Positions 1 to 8,181 are shown, counted from the stretch's first letter. The stretch: 64,000 bases of DNA from Lwoffella lincolnii (GCF_002014765.1 NZ_MUYT01000015.1:1-64000), one strand, 5' to 3'. Made by a program: numbers and translations. The notes: generated by a model not told the origin, from the letters alone.

Positions 1-39
1 GGGCTTCACCGTCTTGCAGAAGGAATCCCCGAACGATAG
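1..39 (+). pseudogene. tnpB: 3' end of tnpB (partial at window edge)
   Basis: Thirteen in-frame codons ending in TAG encode GLHRLAEGIPER, identical to the C-terminus of the full TnpB at 58890-59993. It is listed as partial only because the window begins inside it; whether the upstream part is intact cannot be seen. It reads toward rpsJ. Confidence 0.8.
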
Positions 40-57
40 GGAGGGGAGGAAGTCAAC
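1..57 (+). mobile_element. Right end of a truncated-by-window IS605-like element
   Basis: These 57 bases are identical to 59955-60011, the tnpB 3' end plus right end of the complete element later in the window. The identity stops right after the AGTCAA/C end, which marks the element boundary. A TCCCC...GGGGA stem can form here, as expected for an IS200/IS605 right end that TnpA recognises as single-stranded DNA and that also forms the 3' part of the TnpB guide RNA. The rest of this copy lies outside the window. Confidence 0.85.
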
Positions 58-92
58 TGCATAACAGCCAAAGCATCGTTTTTGGCACTAAA

Positions 93-121
93 TTCACATG
101 CCTTTGCTACCTCTTTATATA
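93..121 (+). promoter_or_regulatory. Candidate promoter of the S10 operon
   Basis: TTCACA at 93-98 and TATATA at 116-121 are separated by 17 bases, giving a plausible sigma-70 promoter about 90 bases upstream of rpsJ. It lies only about 36 bases past the IS right end, so the insertion stopped just short of it. The match is partial and there is no experimental support. Confidence 0.4.
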
Positions 122-208
122 AGAAAGGTTGGCAGGGCTTAAAATTATTTTGCTTTTGGTTGTTATTGATATGACAACACCAAAAGACATGTTTAGGAGC
201 TTGCTGGC

Positions 209-520
209 ATGGCTAACCAGAGAATCCGTATTCGACTCAAGTCATTTGATCATCGATTGATTGACCAGTCAGCACAAGAGATTGTGGATACCGCTAAGCG
301 TACTGGTGCACAAGTGTGTGGTCCTGTTCCACTACCCACTCGCATCGAACGCTTTAACGTATTGACCTCGCCACACGTAAACAAAGACGCTCGTGACCAA
401 TACGAAATCCGTACTCATAAACGCATGGTTGACATTGTTCAGCCAACTGACAAAACTGTCGATGCGTTGATGAAATTGGACTTGGCTGCTGGTGTTGATG
501 TTCAAATCGCATTGAGCTAA
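209..520 (+). CDS. rpsJ: 30S ribosomal protein S10
   Basis: S10 sits in the head of the 30S subunit and, as NusE, also binds NusB in transcription antitermination. The 103-residue product has the family's usual length and the typical RIRIRLKSFDHRLID start and RTHKRMVDI segment. It is the first gene of the S10 operon, followed by rplC after 50 bases. The 150-base leader between the IS right end and the start codon would hold any L4-responsive control, but no clear attenuator is visible in it. Confidence 0.98.
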   Translation: MANQRIRIRLKSFDHRLIDQSAQEIVDTAKRTGAQVCGPVPLPTRIERFNVLTSPHVNKDARDQYEIRTHKRMVDIVQPTDKTVDALMKLDLAAGVDVQIALS

Positions 521-570
521 TCACTTATTTGATGGTTCAACTTAATTAAGACAAATCATAGAGGTTTAAC

Positions 571-1209
571 ATGGCAATCGGTTTAGTCGGTAAAAAATGC
601 GGCATGACCCGTGTCTTCACTGAAGCAGGCGTATCCATTCCTGTTACAGTGGTTGAGGTCACTGCAAACCGCATAACTCAAGTAAAAACAGAAGCAACAG
701 ATGGTTACACTGCCATTCAAGTGACCACAGGTGAGCGTCGTGACAGCCGTGTCACCGCAGCCCAAAAAGGTCATTTTGCCAAAGCAGGTGTGGCTGCAGG
801 TCGTGGTATTTGGGAATTTCGTGCTGAAGAAGCTGAATTAGAAGGTCGTGAATTGGGTAGTGACATCTTGGCTGATTTGTTTGAACAAGGTCAATTGGTG
901 GATGTGACTGGTCAAAGCAAAGGTAAAGGCTTTCAAGGTGGTGTAAAACGCCATAACTTCAGAACACAAGATGCCACTCATGGTAACTCAGTATCCCATC
1001 GTGTGTTGGGTTCAACAGGTCAAAACCAAACCCCAGGTCGAGTATTTAAAGGTAAAAAAATGCCAGGTCAAATGGGTAATAAACGGGTAACCGTTCAAGG
1101 CCTTGAAGTCATCTCGGTCGATGCTGAAAAAGGCATTCTGGTCATTAAAGGTGCCATTCCTGGTGCCAATGGTGGCGATGTCATCGTACGTCCGTCAATC
1201 AAAGCCTAA
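571..1209 (+). CDS. rplC: 50S ribosomal protein L3
   Basis: L3 is an early assembly protein whose internal loop reaches the peptidyl transferase centre. The 212-residue product starts MAIGLVGKKCGMTRVF and keeps the GQNQTPGRV loop, where enteric L3 carries an N5-methylated glutamine added by PrmB. An AGAGG ribosome binding site precedes the ATG. It is the second gene of the S10 operon, 14 bases before rplD. Confidence 0.98.
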   Translation: MAIGLVGKKCGMTRVFTEAGVSIPVTVVEVTANRITQVKTEATDGYTAIQVTTGERRDSRVTAAQKGHFAKAGVAAGRGIWEFRAEEAELEGRELGSDILADLFEQGQLVDVTGQSKGKGFQGGVKRHNFRTQDATHGNSVSHRVLGSTGQNQTPGRVFKGKKMPGQMGNKRVTVQGLEVISVDAEKGILVIKGAIPGANGGDVIVRPSIKA

Positions 1210-1223
1210 GCAAGGGGATTAAC

Positions 1224-1826
1224 GTGAATTTAAAAACAGTTACAGGTGCGGCGGTAGAACTTTCTGACACAGCTTTTGGTCGTGAATATAACGAAGCATT
1301 AGTACATCAGGTGGTAACAGCCTATTTGGCGGGAGCTCGTCAAGGCACACGTGCCCAAAAAACCCGTGCCGAAGTTTCTGGCGGTGGCAAAAAGCCATGG
1401 CGTCAAAAAGGGACTGGTCGTGCTCGTGCAGGCTCTATCCGTAGCCCAATCTGGGTTGGTGGTGGTCGTGCTTTTGCTGCTAAACCACAAGATTGGTCAC
1501 AAAAAGTGAACAAAAAAATGTATCGTGGTGCGATGCAGTGCATTTTGGCTGAGTTGGTTCGTCAGGATCGTTTGATTTTGGTTGACCAAATCAGCGTTTC
1601 TGCACCAAAAACCAAAGAACTGGTAGCCAAATTGGCAGAACTTAAAGCACCAAGAGCTTTAATCGTAACCAACGAAGTTGATGAAAATTTATATTTAGCA
1701 GCCCGCAACATTCCACATGTGAATGTATTGGGTACTAGAGAAGTAGACCCAGTTAGCTTGGTTGCGTACGACAAAGTCATCATGTCTGTCGAAGCAGCAA
1801 AACAATTTGAGGAAGCACTAGCATGA
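1224..1826 (+). CDS. rplD: 50S ribosomal protein L4
   Basis: L4 lines the nascent peptide exit tunnel, and in enterics it also represses its own operon through the S10 leader. The 200-residue product has the conserved basic loop (KKPWRQKGTGRARAGS) that reaches into the tunnel. The start is GTG at 1224, chosen because an AAGGGG ribosome binding site lies just upstream. Its stop overlaps the rplW start, implying translational coupling. Confidence 0.97.
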   Translation: MNLKTVTGAAVELSDTAFGREYNEALVHQVVTAYLAGARQGTRAQKTRAEVSGGGKKPWRQKGTGRARAGSIRSPIWVGGGRAFAAKPQDWSQKVNKKMYRGAMQCILAELVRQDRLILVDQISVSAPKTKELVAKLAELKAPRALIVTNEVDENLYLAARNIPHVNVLGTREVDPVSLVAYDKVIMSVEAAKQFEEALA

Positions 1827-2179
1827 ATAACGCAAGACTTTATCAGATTATAAAGAAACCCATCTATTCTGAAAAAACTCAAATGCTTGAGCCTCAAGGT
1901 GTACAGACATTACAAGTCGCTAGCAACGCCACTAAGCTTGAAATCAAAAAAGCAGTTGAGCTTATGTTTGATGGCGTAGAAGTGGTCAAAGTAAACACCT
2001 TAAATGTCAAAGGTAAAACCAAACGCTTTGGTCGTACCATTGGTCGTCGCCAAGATTGGAAAAAAGCGTATGTCACGCTAAAATCTAATCAATCATTGGT
2101 TGATGAAGAACCATCACAGGCTGACGCTGGTGAAGTAAATAATACTTCAGCTAGTGAAGACACTGCCAATAACGAATAA
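1823..2179 (+). CDS. rplW: 50S ribosomal protein L23
   Basis: L23 sits at the tunnel exit and docks trigger factor and SRP. The core (about residues 1-95) is normal, with the KTKRFGRTIGRRQDWKKAYV segment. The protein runs to 118 residues because of an acidic, Ser/Asn/Thr-rich tail of about 25 residues; family members are usually about 100 long. The ATG overlaps the end of rplD. The tail is in frame and leads straight into the rplB ribosome binding region. Confidence 0.97.
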   Translation: MNNARLYQIIKKPIYSEKTQMLEPQGVQTLQVASNATKLEIKKAVELMFDGVEVVKVNTLNVKGKTKRFGRTIGRRQDWKKAYVTLKSNQSLVDEEPSQADAGEVNNTSASEDTANNE

Positions 2180-2190
2180 GGATACTCATC

Positions 2191-3018
2191 ATGCCTATCG
2201 TAAAAGCAAAGCCGACATCACCAGGTCGCCGTTTTGTCGAAAAAGTGGTGCATCCACACTTACACAAAGGTCGCCCTTATGCACCTTTGTTGACTTCAAA
2301 ATCAAAGACAGGTGGTCGTAACAATAACGGTCGTATTACCACTCGTCACATTGGCGGTGGTCATAAACAGCATTATCGCATCATCGATTTTAAACGCACC
2401 AAAGATGGCATTCCAGCCATCGTTGAGCGTATTGAATATGACCCTAACCGAACAGCTCACATTGCCTTATTAAAGTATGCTGATGGTGAGCGTCGCTACA
2501 TCATCGCTCCTAAAAAATTAAGCGTTGGTGATACTGTACAATCAGGTGAAGGCTCACCAATCCGTCCAGGTAACTGTTTACCACTTAAAAATATTCCAGT
2601 GGGTACAGTGATTCACAACATTGAGTTAAAAATTGGCAAAGGTGCTCAGATGGCACGCTCTGCTGGTGCAGCCGTTCAACTGTTGGGCCGTGATGGTACT
2701 TACGCCTTGATTCGTCTACGTTCTGGTGAAACTCGCCGTGTTCACATTAATTGTCGTGCCGTTATTGGCGAAGTCTCGAACACAGAGCATAATCTAAGAT
2801 CACTAGGTAAAGCAGGTGCATCACGTTGGCGTGGTATTCGTCCGACTGTCCGTGGTACTGCCATGAACCCGATTGACCACCCACATGGTGGTGGTGAAGG
2901 TCGTAACTTTGGTAAGCACCCAACCAGTCCTTGGGGTCAGAAGGCTAAAGGTCTTAAGACACGCTCTAATAAGCGTACTGACAAAATGATTATCCGTCGC
3001 CGTCGTGCCAAGAAATAA
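2191..3018 (+). CDS. rplB: 50S ribosomal protein L2
   Basis: L2 is needed for subunit joining and peptidyl transferase activity and binds 23S rRNA domain IV. The 275-residue product has the family length and keeps the invariant MNPIDHPHGGGEGR motif near residues 229-242, whose histidine is functionally critical in enterics. It starts 11 bases after rplW and ends with a basic RRRRAKK tail. Confidence 0.99.
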   Translation: MPIVKAKPTSPGRRFVEKVVHPHLHKGRPYAPLLTSKSKTGGRNNNGRITTRHIGGGHKQHYRIIDFKRTKDGIPAIVERIEYDPNRTAHIALLKYADGERRYIIAPKKLSVGDTVQSGEGSPIRPGNCLPLKNIPVGTVIHNIELKIGKGAQMARSAGAAVQLLGRDGTYALIRLRSGETRRVHINCRAVIGEVSNTEHNLRSLGKAGASRWRGIRPTVRGTAMNPIDHPHGGGEGRNFGKHPTSPWGQKAKGLKTRSNKRTDKMIIRRRRAKK

Positions 3019-3030
3019 AGGAAAAATTTC

Positions 3031-3306
3031 ATGCCTCGTTCATTGAAAAAAGGTCCATTCATTGATGTGCACTTGTTTGAAAAAGTCGAACATGCGTTAG
3101 ATACTAACTCACGCAAACCAATAAAAACTTGGTCACGTCGCTCAATGATTTTGCCTCAAATGGTTGGTCTAACCATCTCTGTTCATAATGGTCGTACTCA
3201 TGTACCCATCATTATTAGCGAACAAATGGTTGGTCACAAATTAGGCGAATTTGCCCCCACCCGTACCTACCGTGGTCACGGCATAGACAAAAAAGCTAAG
3301 AGATAA
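3031..3306 (+). CDS. rpsS: 30S ribosomal protein S19
   Basis: S19 forms a complex with S13 in the 30S head near the A-site tRNA. The 91-residue product starts MPRSLKKGPFID and contains the GHKLGEFAPTRTYRGH signature near the C-terminus. An AAGGAAAAA ribosome binding site precedes it. It lies between rplB and rplV in canonical order. Confidence 0.98.
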   Translation: MPRSLKKGPFIDVHLFEKVEHALDTNSRKPIKTWSRRSMILPQMVGLTISVHNGRTHVPIIISEQMVGHKLGEFAPTRTYRGHGIDKKAKR

Positions 3307-3316
3307 GGTGCTTACT

Positions 3317-3646
3317 ATGGAAGTAACTGCAAAACTACGCGGTGCCGCCATTTCGGCACAAAAGGTCAGACTTGTCGCAGACGAAATTCGTGGCAAATCA
3401 GTAGAACGTGCACTTGATATTCTTGCCTTTAGCAACACCAAAGGTGCTAAACTGGTTAAGAAGTGCTTAGACTCAGCCATTGCCAATGCAGAACACAACA
3501 ATGGCTTAGACATTGATACCTTGCGTGTTTCTACCATCTATGTGGATGAAGGAATTACCCTAAAGCGTATCTTACCTCGTGCTAAAGGACGTGCTGACCG
3601 TATCAGCAAACGTACTTGTCACATCACCATCAAGGTAGGAGAATAA
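3317..3646 (+). CDS. rplV: 50S ribosomal protein L22
   Basis: L22 lines the exit tunnel and contacts all six 23S domains; changes in its hairpin loop can give macrolide resistance. I place the start at ATG 3317 rather than the in-frame GTG at 3308, because AAGGTG lies at proper spacing and MEVTAKLRGA is the usual N-terminus. This gives 109 residues, the normal size. The basic loop KRILPRAKGRADRI is intact. Confidence 0.96.
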   Translation: MEVTAKLRGAAISAQKVRLVADEIRGKSVERALDILAFSNTKGAKLVKKCLDSAIANAEHNNGLDIDTLRVSTIYVDEGITLKRILPRAKGRADRISKRTCHITIKVGE

Positions 3647-3648
3647 TC

Positions 3649-4374
3649 ATGGGTCAAAAAGTTCATCCAATCGGAATTCGTTTAGGTGTCGTCAAAAAAC
3701 ACAATGCCAACTGGTATGCTGATCCTAAGCAATATTCAGAGTTTCTGATTAACGATTTGCAAGTACGTGAATATTTGCGTAAAGAGTTGCAAAGTGCCAT
3801 GGTCAGTAACATCACCATCGAACGACCAACGGGTGCAGCTAAGATTACCATCTCAACTGCTCGTCCAGGCATCGTTATTGGCAAAAAAGGTGAAGACATC
3901 GAAAAGTTACAGAAGCAACTGACCAAAATCATGGGTGTGCCTGCTCAAGTAAGTATTGAAGAAATCACATCACCTGATTTAGATGCTCGTTTGGTTGCTG
4001 ATGGCATTGCTAGTCAGCTAGAACGCCGTGTGATGTTCCGCCGTGCCATGAAACGTGCGGTACAAAATACCATGCGTTCTGGTGCTGAAGGCATCAAAGT
4101 TGAGCTTTCAGGTCGTTTGGGCGGTGCTGAGATTGCTCGTACCGAATGGTATCGTGAAGGTCGTGTGCCATTACATACCTTGCGCGCTGACATTGACTAT
4201 GCGTCAGTTCGTGCTGAAACCACTTATGGCACCATCGGTGTCAAGGTTTGGATTTTCCGTGGTGAAATTCTAGACGGCATGGACCGCATTTATCATCCAA
4301 AAGAAGAAGACAAAGCCCGTGCACCTAAGCAACGTCGTGGTCGTGGCAACCGTCGCAACTCAGACAGAGGTTAA
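3649..4374 (+). CDS. rpsC: 30S ribosomal protein S3
   Basis: S3 is part of the mRNA entry channel and its helicase activity. The start ATG 3649 is chosen because MGQKVHPIGIRLG is the invariant N-terminus and AGGAG precedes it; upstream in-frame codons overlap rplV. The 241-residue product has the KH domain with the GKKGEDIEKL loop and a basic C-terminal extension. It is three bases from rplP. Confidence 0.97.
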   Translation: MGQKVHPIGIRLGVVKKHNANWYADPKQYSEFLINDLQVREYLRKELQSAMVSNITIERPTGAAKITISTARPGIVIGKKGEDIEKLQKQLTKIMGVPAQVSIEEITSPDLDARLVADGIASQLERRVMFRRAMKRAVQNTMRSGAEGIKVELSGRLGGAEIARTEWYREGRVPLHTLRADIDYASVRAETTYGTIGVKVWIFRGEILDGMDRIYHPKEEDKARAPKQRRGRGNRRNSDRG

Positions 4375-4376
4375 TT

Positions 4377-4790
4377 ATGTTACAACCAAAACGTACCAAA
4401 TTTCGCAAAATGCAAAAAGGACGTAATACTGGGTTAGCTCAACGTGGTAACACGGTTGCGTTCGGACAAATTGGTCTTAAATCTGTTAGCCGTGGTCGCA
4501 TGACTGCTCGTCAAATTGAAGCGGCACGTCGTACCATCACCCGTAAAATTAAACGTGGTGGTAAGATTTGGATTCGTGTGTTCCCAGATAAACCCATTAC
4601 TGAAAAACCATTAGAAGTGCGTATGGGTAAAGGTAAAGGTCCTGTAGAATATTGGGTAGCCGAAATCAAGCCAGGGAAAATGTTGTATGAAATTGAAGGT
4701 GTGAGTGATGAATTAGCATCAGAAGCCTTAAAATTAGCTGCAGCAAAACTTCCTTTCAAAACCACCATTGTTAAGCGGACGATAATGTAA
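4377..4790 (+). CDS. rplP: 50S ribosomal protein L16
   Basis: L16 helps form the A-site region of the 50S subunit. The 137-residue product opens MLQPKRTKFRKMQKGR and has the RVFPDKPIT segment, where the conserved arginine is hydroxylated by YcfD/RoxA in some bacteria. The rpmC ATG overlaps its stop codon by one base, showing translational coupling. Confidence 0.98.
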   Translation: MLQPKRTKFRKMQKGRNTGLAQRGNTVAFGQIGLKSVSRGRMTARQIEAARRTITRKIKRGGKIWIRVFPDKPITEKPLEVRMGKGKGPVEYWVAEIKPGKMLYEIEGVSDELASEALKLAAAKLPFKTTIVKRTIM

Positions 4791-4987
4791 TGAAGATCAG
4801 TGAATTACGTGAAAAATCAGTAGAAGAACTGACCCAATTACTTGATGAAAAGCAATTAGCCGCTTTTCAGTTGCGTATGGCAAAAGCAATTGGTCAGTTG
4901 GGCAACACGCATGAGATTAAACAAAATCGTCGCACCATTGCCCAAATTAAGACTTTGATTAATGAAAAACAGCGAGGCGACGCATGA
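4790..4987 (+). CDS. rpmC: 50S ribosomal protein L29
   Basis: L29 lies beside the tunnel exit next to L23. The 65-residue product is a typical two-helix protein beginning MKISELREKSVEEL, with the conserved LRMAKAIGQLGNTHEIK segment. It overlaps rplP by one base and rpsQ by four, so the three genes are translationally coupled. Confidence 0.97.
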   Translation: MKISELREKSVEELTQLLDEKQLAAFQLRMAKAIGQLGNTHEIKQNRRTIAQIKTLINEKQRGDA

Positions 4988-5259
4988 GCGAGAATAATCA
5001 GCAATCATCAACCGTTGGTGTGGTGACTGGCAAAGTCGTTAGCGATAAAATGGACAAATCCATTGTTGTGCTAATCGAGCGTCAAATCAGACACCCAATG
5101 TACGGCAAGCAAATCCGTCGTTCAACCAAGCTTAAAGCTCACGATGAGAATAACGTTTGTCAGCAAGGTGACATTGTCCGCATCAAAGAGACCAAACCTT
5201 TTTCTAAAACCAAATCTTGGGTTTTAGTAGATGTGGTTGAAAAAGTAAGTCAAGTATAA
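4984..5259 (+). CDS. rpsQ: 30S ribosomal protein S17
   Basis: S17 is a primary 16S rRNA binding protein with an OB fold. The 91-residue product contains GKVVSDKMDKSIVVLIER and the RIKETKPFSKTKSW C-terminal motif. It overlaps rpmC by an ATGA junction. It is followed by about 107 bases before rplN, the largest gap so far in the operon. Confidence 0.98.
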   Translation: MSENNQQSSTVGVVTGKVVSDKMDKSIVVLIERQIRHPMYGKQIRRSTKLKAHDENNVCQQGDIVRIKETKPFSKTKSWVLVDVVEKVSQV

Positions 5260-5366
5260 TTAAATTGCATAAGTTGTTTGTATTTGATAGTATGTATGCC
5301 CCTTAATAGGGAATGGCTTTATATACAGAATATACAGACAATTTTTGCTTAAGTTGGAGTAACGCG

Positions 5367-5735
5367 ATGATTCAGACTGAAACAATGCTGGAAGTTGCAG
5401 ACAACAGCGGTGCAAGGCGAGTTCAGTGCATTAAAGTACTGGGCGGATCTCATCGTCGTTATGCATCAGTCGGCGACATCATTAAAGTCACAGTAAAAGA
5501 AGCCATCCCTCGTGGTCGTGTTAAAAAGGGCGACGTAATGAATGCGGTGGTTGTTCGTACCAAAAAAGGCGTACGCCGTCCAGATGGATCGGTGTTACGC
5601 TTTGACGACAATGCGGCGGTATTGTTAAATAATAACAAAGCACCGATAGCCACTCGTATCTTTGGTCCAGTAACTCGTGAATTGCGTAGTGAACAGTTTA
5701 TGAAAATTGTTTCACTAGCACCAGAAGTATTGTGA
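5367..5735 (+). CDS. rplN: 50S ribosomal protein L14
   Basis: L14 contacts 16S rRNA in an intersubunit bridge. The start is ATG 5367, with GGAG about 8 bases upstream; MIQTETMLEVADNSGARRV is the standard N-terminus and the product has the usual 122 residues. An in-frame upstream extension to 5313 has no ribosome binding site and is not part of the family. It opens the spc operon. Confidence 0.97.
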   Translation: MIQTETMLEVADNSGARRVQCIKVLGGSHRRYASVGDIIKVTVKEAIPRGRVKKGDVMNAVVVRTKKGVRRPDGSVLRFDDNAAVLLNNNKAPIATRIFGPVTRELRSEQFMKIVSLAPEVL

Positions 5736-5743
5736 GGAAAACC

Positions 5744-6061
5744 ATGGCTAAGTTACGTAAAGGTGATACCGTTGTTGTTATAACCGGTAAAGACAAAGGC
5801 AAGCAAGGAACAATCCTTGCTGTTAAAGATGATAAAGTGAAAGTAGAAGGCATTAATATTGTTAAAAAACACCAAAAACCCAACCAAATGACGGGTCAAG
5901 AAGGTGGCATTATCAAAAAAGAAGCTTTCTTACACATTTCTAATGTGGCAATTTTTAACCAACAAACCCAAAAGGCTGATCGTATTGCTTATCAGATAGA
6001 CGAAGATGGTAAAAAACAACGCATCTATCGTTCAACTGGTGAAGTGGTGGCGACAGCATAA
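5744..6061 (+). CDS. rplX: 50S ribosomal protein L24
   Basis: L24 is an assembly initiator with a KOW motif. Starting at ATG 5744 (GAGGAAAACC upstream) gives 105 residues. The KOW segment KGDTVVVITGKDKGKQG is at residues 6-22, followed by the GINIVKKHQKP segment. It directly follows rplN and precedes rplE by 19 bases. Confidence 0.97.
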   Translation: MAKLRKGDTVVVITGKDKGKQGTILAVKDDKVKVEGINIVKKHQKPNQMTGQEGGIIKKEAFLHISNVAIFNQQTQKADRIAYQIDEDGKKQRIYRSTGEVVATA

Positions 6062-6080
6062 CTCACTAAGGGTCATAGTA

Positions 6081-6617
6081 ATGGCAAGATTAAAAACTTT
6101 ATACAATGACCAGCTCAAACAACAGATTAAAGAGGAGCTGGGCTTAAATAACGTGATGGAAGTGCCTAAAATCACTAAAATCACACTCAATATGGGTGTT
6201 GGCGGTGCCGCTCAAGACAAAAAAATTCTTGAGGGTGCGGTCAGTGATATGACAGCGATTGCAGGTCAAAAACCCGTAGTAACCAAAGCACGCAAATCAG
6301 TGGCGGGTTTTAAAATTCGTGAAGAATGGCCCATTGGCTGTAAAGTCACTTTGCGTGGCGAACGCATGTACGAATTTTTGGATCGTTTGATTGCCATTGC
6401 TATTCCACGTATTCGAGATTTCAGAGGCTTTTCTCCAAAGGCATTTGATGGTCGAGGCAATTACTCTTTGGGTATTAAAGAGCAAATCGTTTTTCCTGAA
6501 GTTGACTTTGATAAAATCGATCGCATTCGTGGTCTTGATGTTACCATCACAACGACAGCAAAAAATGATGACCAAGGTCGTGCGTTACTAAAAGCATTCG
6601 GCTTCCCATTCAAATAA
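6081..6617 (+). CDS. rplE: 50S ribosomal protein L5
   Basis: L5 binds 5S rRNA and contacts P-site tRNA. ATG 6081 gives 178 residues beginning MARLKTLYNDQLKQQI, as in relatives; the upstream in-frame extension overlaps rplX. The KITLNMGVGGA and RGNYSLGIKEQIVFPE segments are intact. Confidence 0.97.
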   Translation: MARLKTLYNDQLKQQIKEELGLNNVMEVPKITKITLNMGVGGAAQDKKILEGAVSDMTAIAGQKPVVTKARKSVAGFKIREEWPIGCKVTLRGERMYEFLDRLIAIAIPRIRDFRGFSPKAFDGRGNYSLGIKEQIVFPEVDFDKIDRIRGLDVTITTTAKNDDQGRALLKAFGFPFK

Positions 6618-6629
6618 GGTAAAGACGTT

Positions 6630-6935
6630 ATGGCAAAAAAGAGCATGATCAATCGTGAATTAAAACGTGAAAAAATGGTCGCTAAGTACGCTCAAAAGCG
6701 TACTGAGCTTAAAGCAATCATCAGCGATATGAATGCCAGTGACGAAGAGCGTATGGACGCAATGTTGCAATTGCAATCATTGCCACGCAACTCTTCTCCT
6801 GTGCGTTTACGCAATCGCTGTGGTATTACTGGTCGTCCACATGGATATTTCCGCAAGTTTGGTCTATCACGCAATATTTTGCGTGAACGTGTCATGCAAG
6901 GCGATGTCCCCGGTGTACGCAAGTCAAGTTGGTAA
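6630..6935 (+). CDS. rpsN: 30S ribosomal protein S14 (zinc-independent form)
   Basis: S14 lies in the 30S head. The 101-residue product is the long C-minus type: it lacks the CxxC pairs of zinc-binding S14 and has RCGITGRPHGYFRKFGLSR near the C-terminus. Being the only rpsN visible and in its operon position, it is presumably the housekeeping copy. Confidence 0.98.
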   Translation: MAKKSMINRELKREKMVAKYAQKRTELKAIISDMNASDEERMDAMLQLQSLPRNSSPVRLRNRCGITGRPHGYFRKFGLSRNILRERVMQGDVPGVRKSSW

Positions 6936-6954
6936 GGATTAGGGAGTATCATCG

Positions 6955-7353
6955 ATGAGTATGCAAGATCCTGTTGCAGATATGCTAACCCGTATCCGCA
7001 ATGCCCAAGCAAGAAATAAAGTATCTGTTGCCATGCCTAGCTCAAAGTTACGCAAATCCATTGCTGATCTGCTGGTAACCGAAGGTTATGTGGCTTCAGC
7101 AGAGGTTGAAGAAGGCGACAATGGTCATAAGACATTGACCATTGAGTTAAAGTATTACAATGGTAAGCCTGTGATTGAGCAACTAAAACGCTATAGCCGA
7201 CCAGGTTTGCGTCAGTATCGTGGCAAAGATGAAATCCCCAGTGTTAAAAAAGGATTGGGCGTTACCATTGTTTCTACCAGTCAAGGCATCATGAGCGATC
7301 GTTCTGCTCGTGAAGCAGGTATTGGTGGTGAAATTATTGCTTTCGTAGCATAA
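6955..7353 (+). CDS. rpsH: 30S ribosomal protein S8
   Basis: S8 binds the central domain of 16S rRNA and represses the spc operon in enterics. The 132-residue product begins MSMQDPVADMLTRIRNAQ and ends with the typical SDRSAREAGIGGEIIAFVA. It is the last gene before an unusual 294-base non-coding interval that separates it from rplF. Confidence 0.98.
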   Translation: MSMQDPVADMLTRIRNAQARNKVSVAMPSSKLRKSIADLLVTEGYVASAEVEEGDNGHKTLTIELKYYNGKPVIEQLKRYSRPGLRQYRGKDEIPSVKKGLGVTIVSTSQGIMSDRSAREAGIGGEIIAFVA

Positions 7354-7361
7354 TTTCATCA

Positions 7362-7395
7362 TAACAATCACATTTTTATAACAATCACATTTTTA
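7362..7395. repeat. 17-bp perfect tandem duplication downstream of rpsH
   Basis: The 17-base unit TAACAATCACATTTTTA occurs twice head to tail with no mismatch. It sits in the intergenic region just after the rpsH stop codon. Similar short direct duplications occur elsewhere in the window. Confidence 0.9.
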
Positions 7396-7509
7396 TTAGA
7401 ATGTGCTTTTGAAATGGATAAGTTAATTGGATTGATGCCATAGGCTTATTAAAACCCTTTAAGTTGGCTTATTAACAATTTAATTTGTTGCTATGCTTGC
7501 TTTTGTGAT

Positions 7510-7540
7510 AAACTAACGGGTTTGACACTCGTTAGTTTTT
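7510..7540 (+). terminator. Hairpin terminator or attenuator inside the spc operon
   Basis: AAACTAACG at 7510-7518 pairs perfectly with CGTTAGTTT at 7530-7538 around an 11-base loop, and a T tract ends the stem. This is a modest intrinsic terminator between rpsH and rplF, where a continuous operon would be expected. Confidence 0.6.
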
Positions 7541-7552
7541 CATTATTGGTCT

Positions 7553-7580
7553 TGTCATTTTTTATTTTATTCATTATCTA
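7553..7580 (+). promoter_or_regulatory. Candidate internal promoter for rplF and following genes
   Basis: TTGTCA at 7553-7558 and TATCTA at 7575-7580 are spaced by 16 bases, about 68 bases upstream of rplF and just after the hairpin. It could re-initiate transcription past the terminator. Sequence resemblance only. Confidence 0.35.
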
Positions 7581-7647
7581 TTTTTAACGATTGAAAAATG
7601 ATTAAAAGCAGAAAGTGGCTAATTTTTTTATCTCTAAGGAATTTTTT

Positions 7648-8181
7648 ATGTCTCGTGTGGCTAAAGCCCCTGTGACGCTACCAAAAGGTACGACTGTCAC
7701 TTTGAACGATCGGCAGGTAGAAGTTAAGGGCAAAAATGGTAATTTGTCTTTGCACCTGCATGAATTGGTCGAGCTAAAACAAGAAGATGATGCCATCATC
7801 TTATCGCCTGTTGCTGATACTCAAGATGCGTGGATGCACACAGGCACGGTACGTGCTCTGTTAAACAATATGGTGCAAGGCGTCAGCGAAGGATTTGAAC
7901 GTCGCTTACAACTCATTGGTGTTGGTTATCGTGCCCAAGCGGCTGGTAACAAAATAACATTAAACGTCGGTTATTCACACCCTATTGAATACACTTTGCC
8001 AGAAGGTGTCAGCGTTGAAACCCCAAGCCAGACTGAAATTATCTTAAAGTCTAGCGACAAGCAAAAATTGGGGCAAGCTGCTGCCAATATTCGTTCGTAT
8101 CGTCCACCAGAGCCATATAAAGGTAAAGGGATTCGCTACAGCGATGAGCATGTGGTTCGTAAAGAAGCTAAGAAAAAATAA
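7648..8181 (+). CDS. rplF: 50S ribosomal protein L6
   Basis: L6 lies near the factor-binding site of the 50S subunit. ATG 7648 follows TCTAAGGAATTTTTT and gives MSRVAKAPVTLPKG and 177 residues, matching the family; the upstream extension is not conserved. The C-terminal RSYRPPEPYKGKGIRY motif is present. Confidence 0.97.
   Translation: MSRVAKAPVTLPKGTTVTLNDRQVEVKGKNGNLSLHLHELVELKQEDDAIILSPVADTQDAWMHTGTVRALLNNMVQGVSEGFERRLQLIGVGYRAQAAGNKITLNVGYSHPIEYTLPEGVSVETPSQTEIILKSSDKQKLGQAAANIRSYRPPEPYKGKGIRYSDEHVVRKEAKKK

Noticed and set aside
6006..6080. A longer start for rplE
   Set aside because: The extension overlaps rplX in another frame and is not part of the L5 family; the ATG at 6081 fits.
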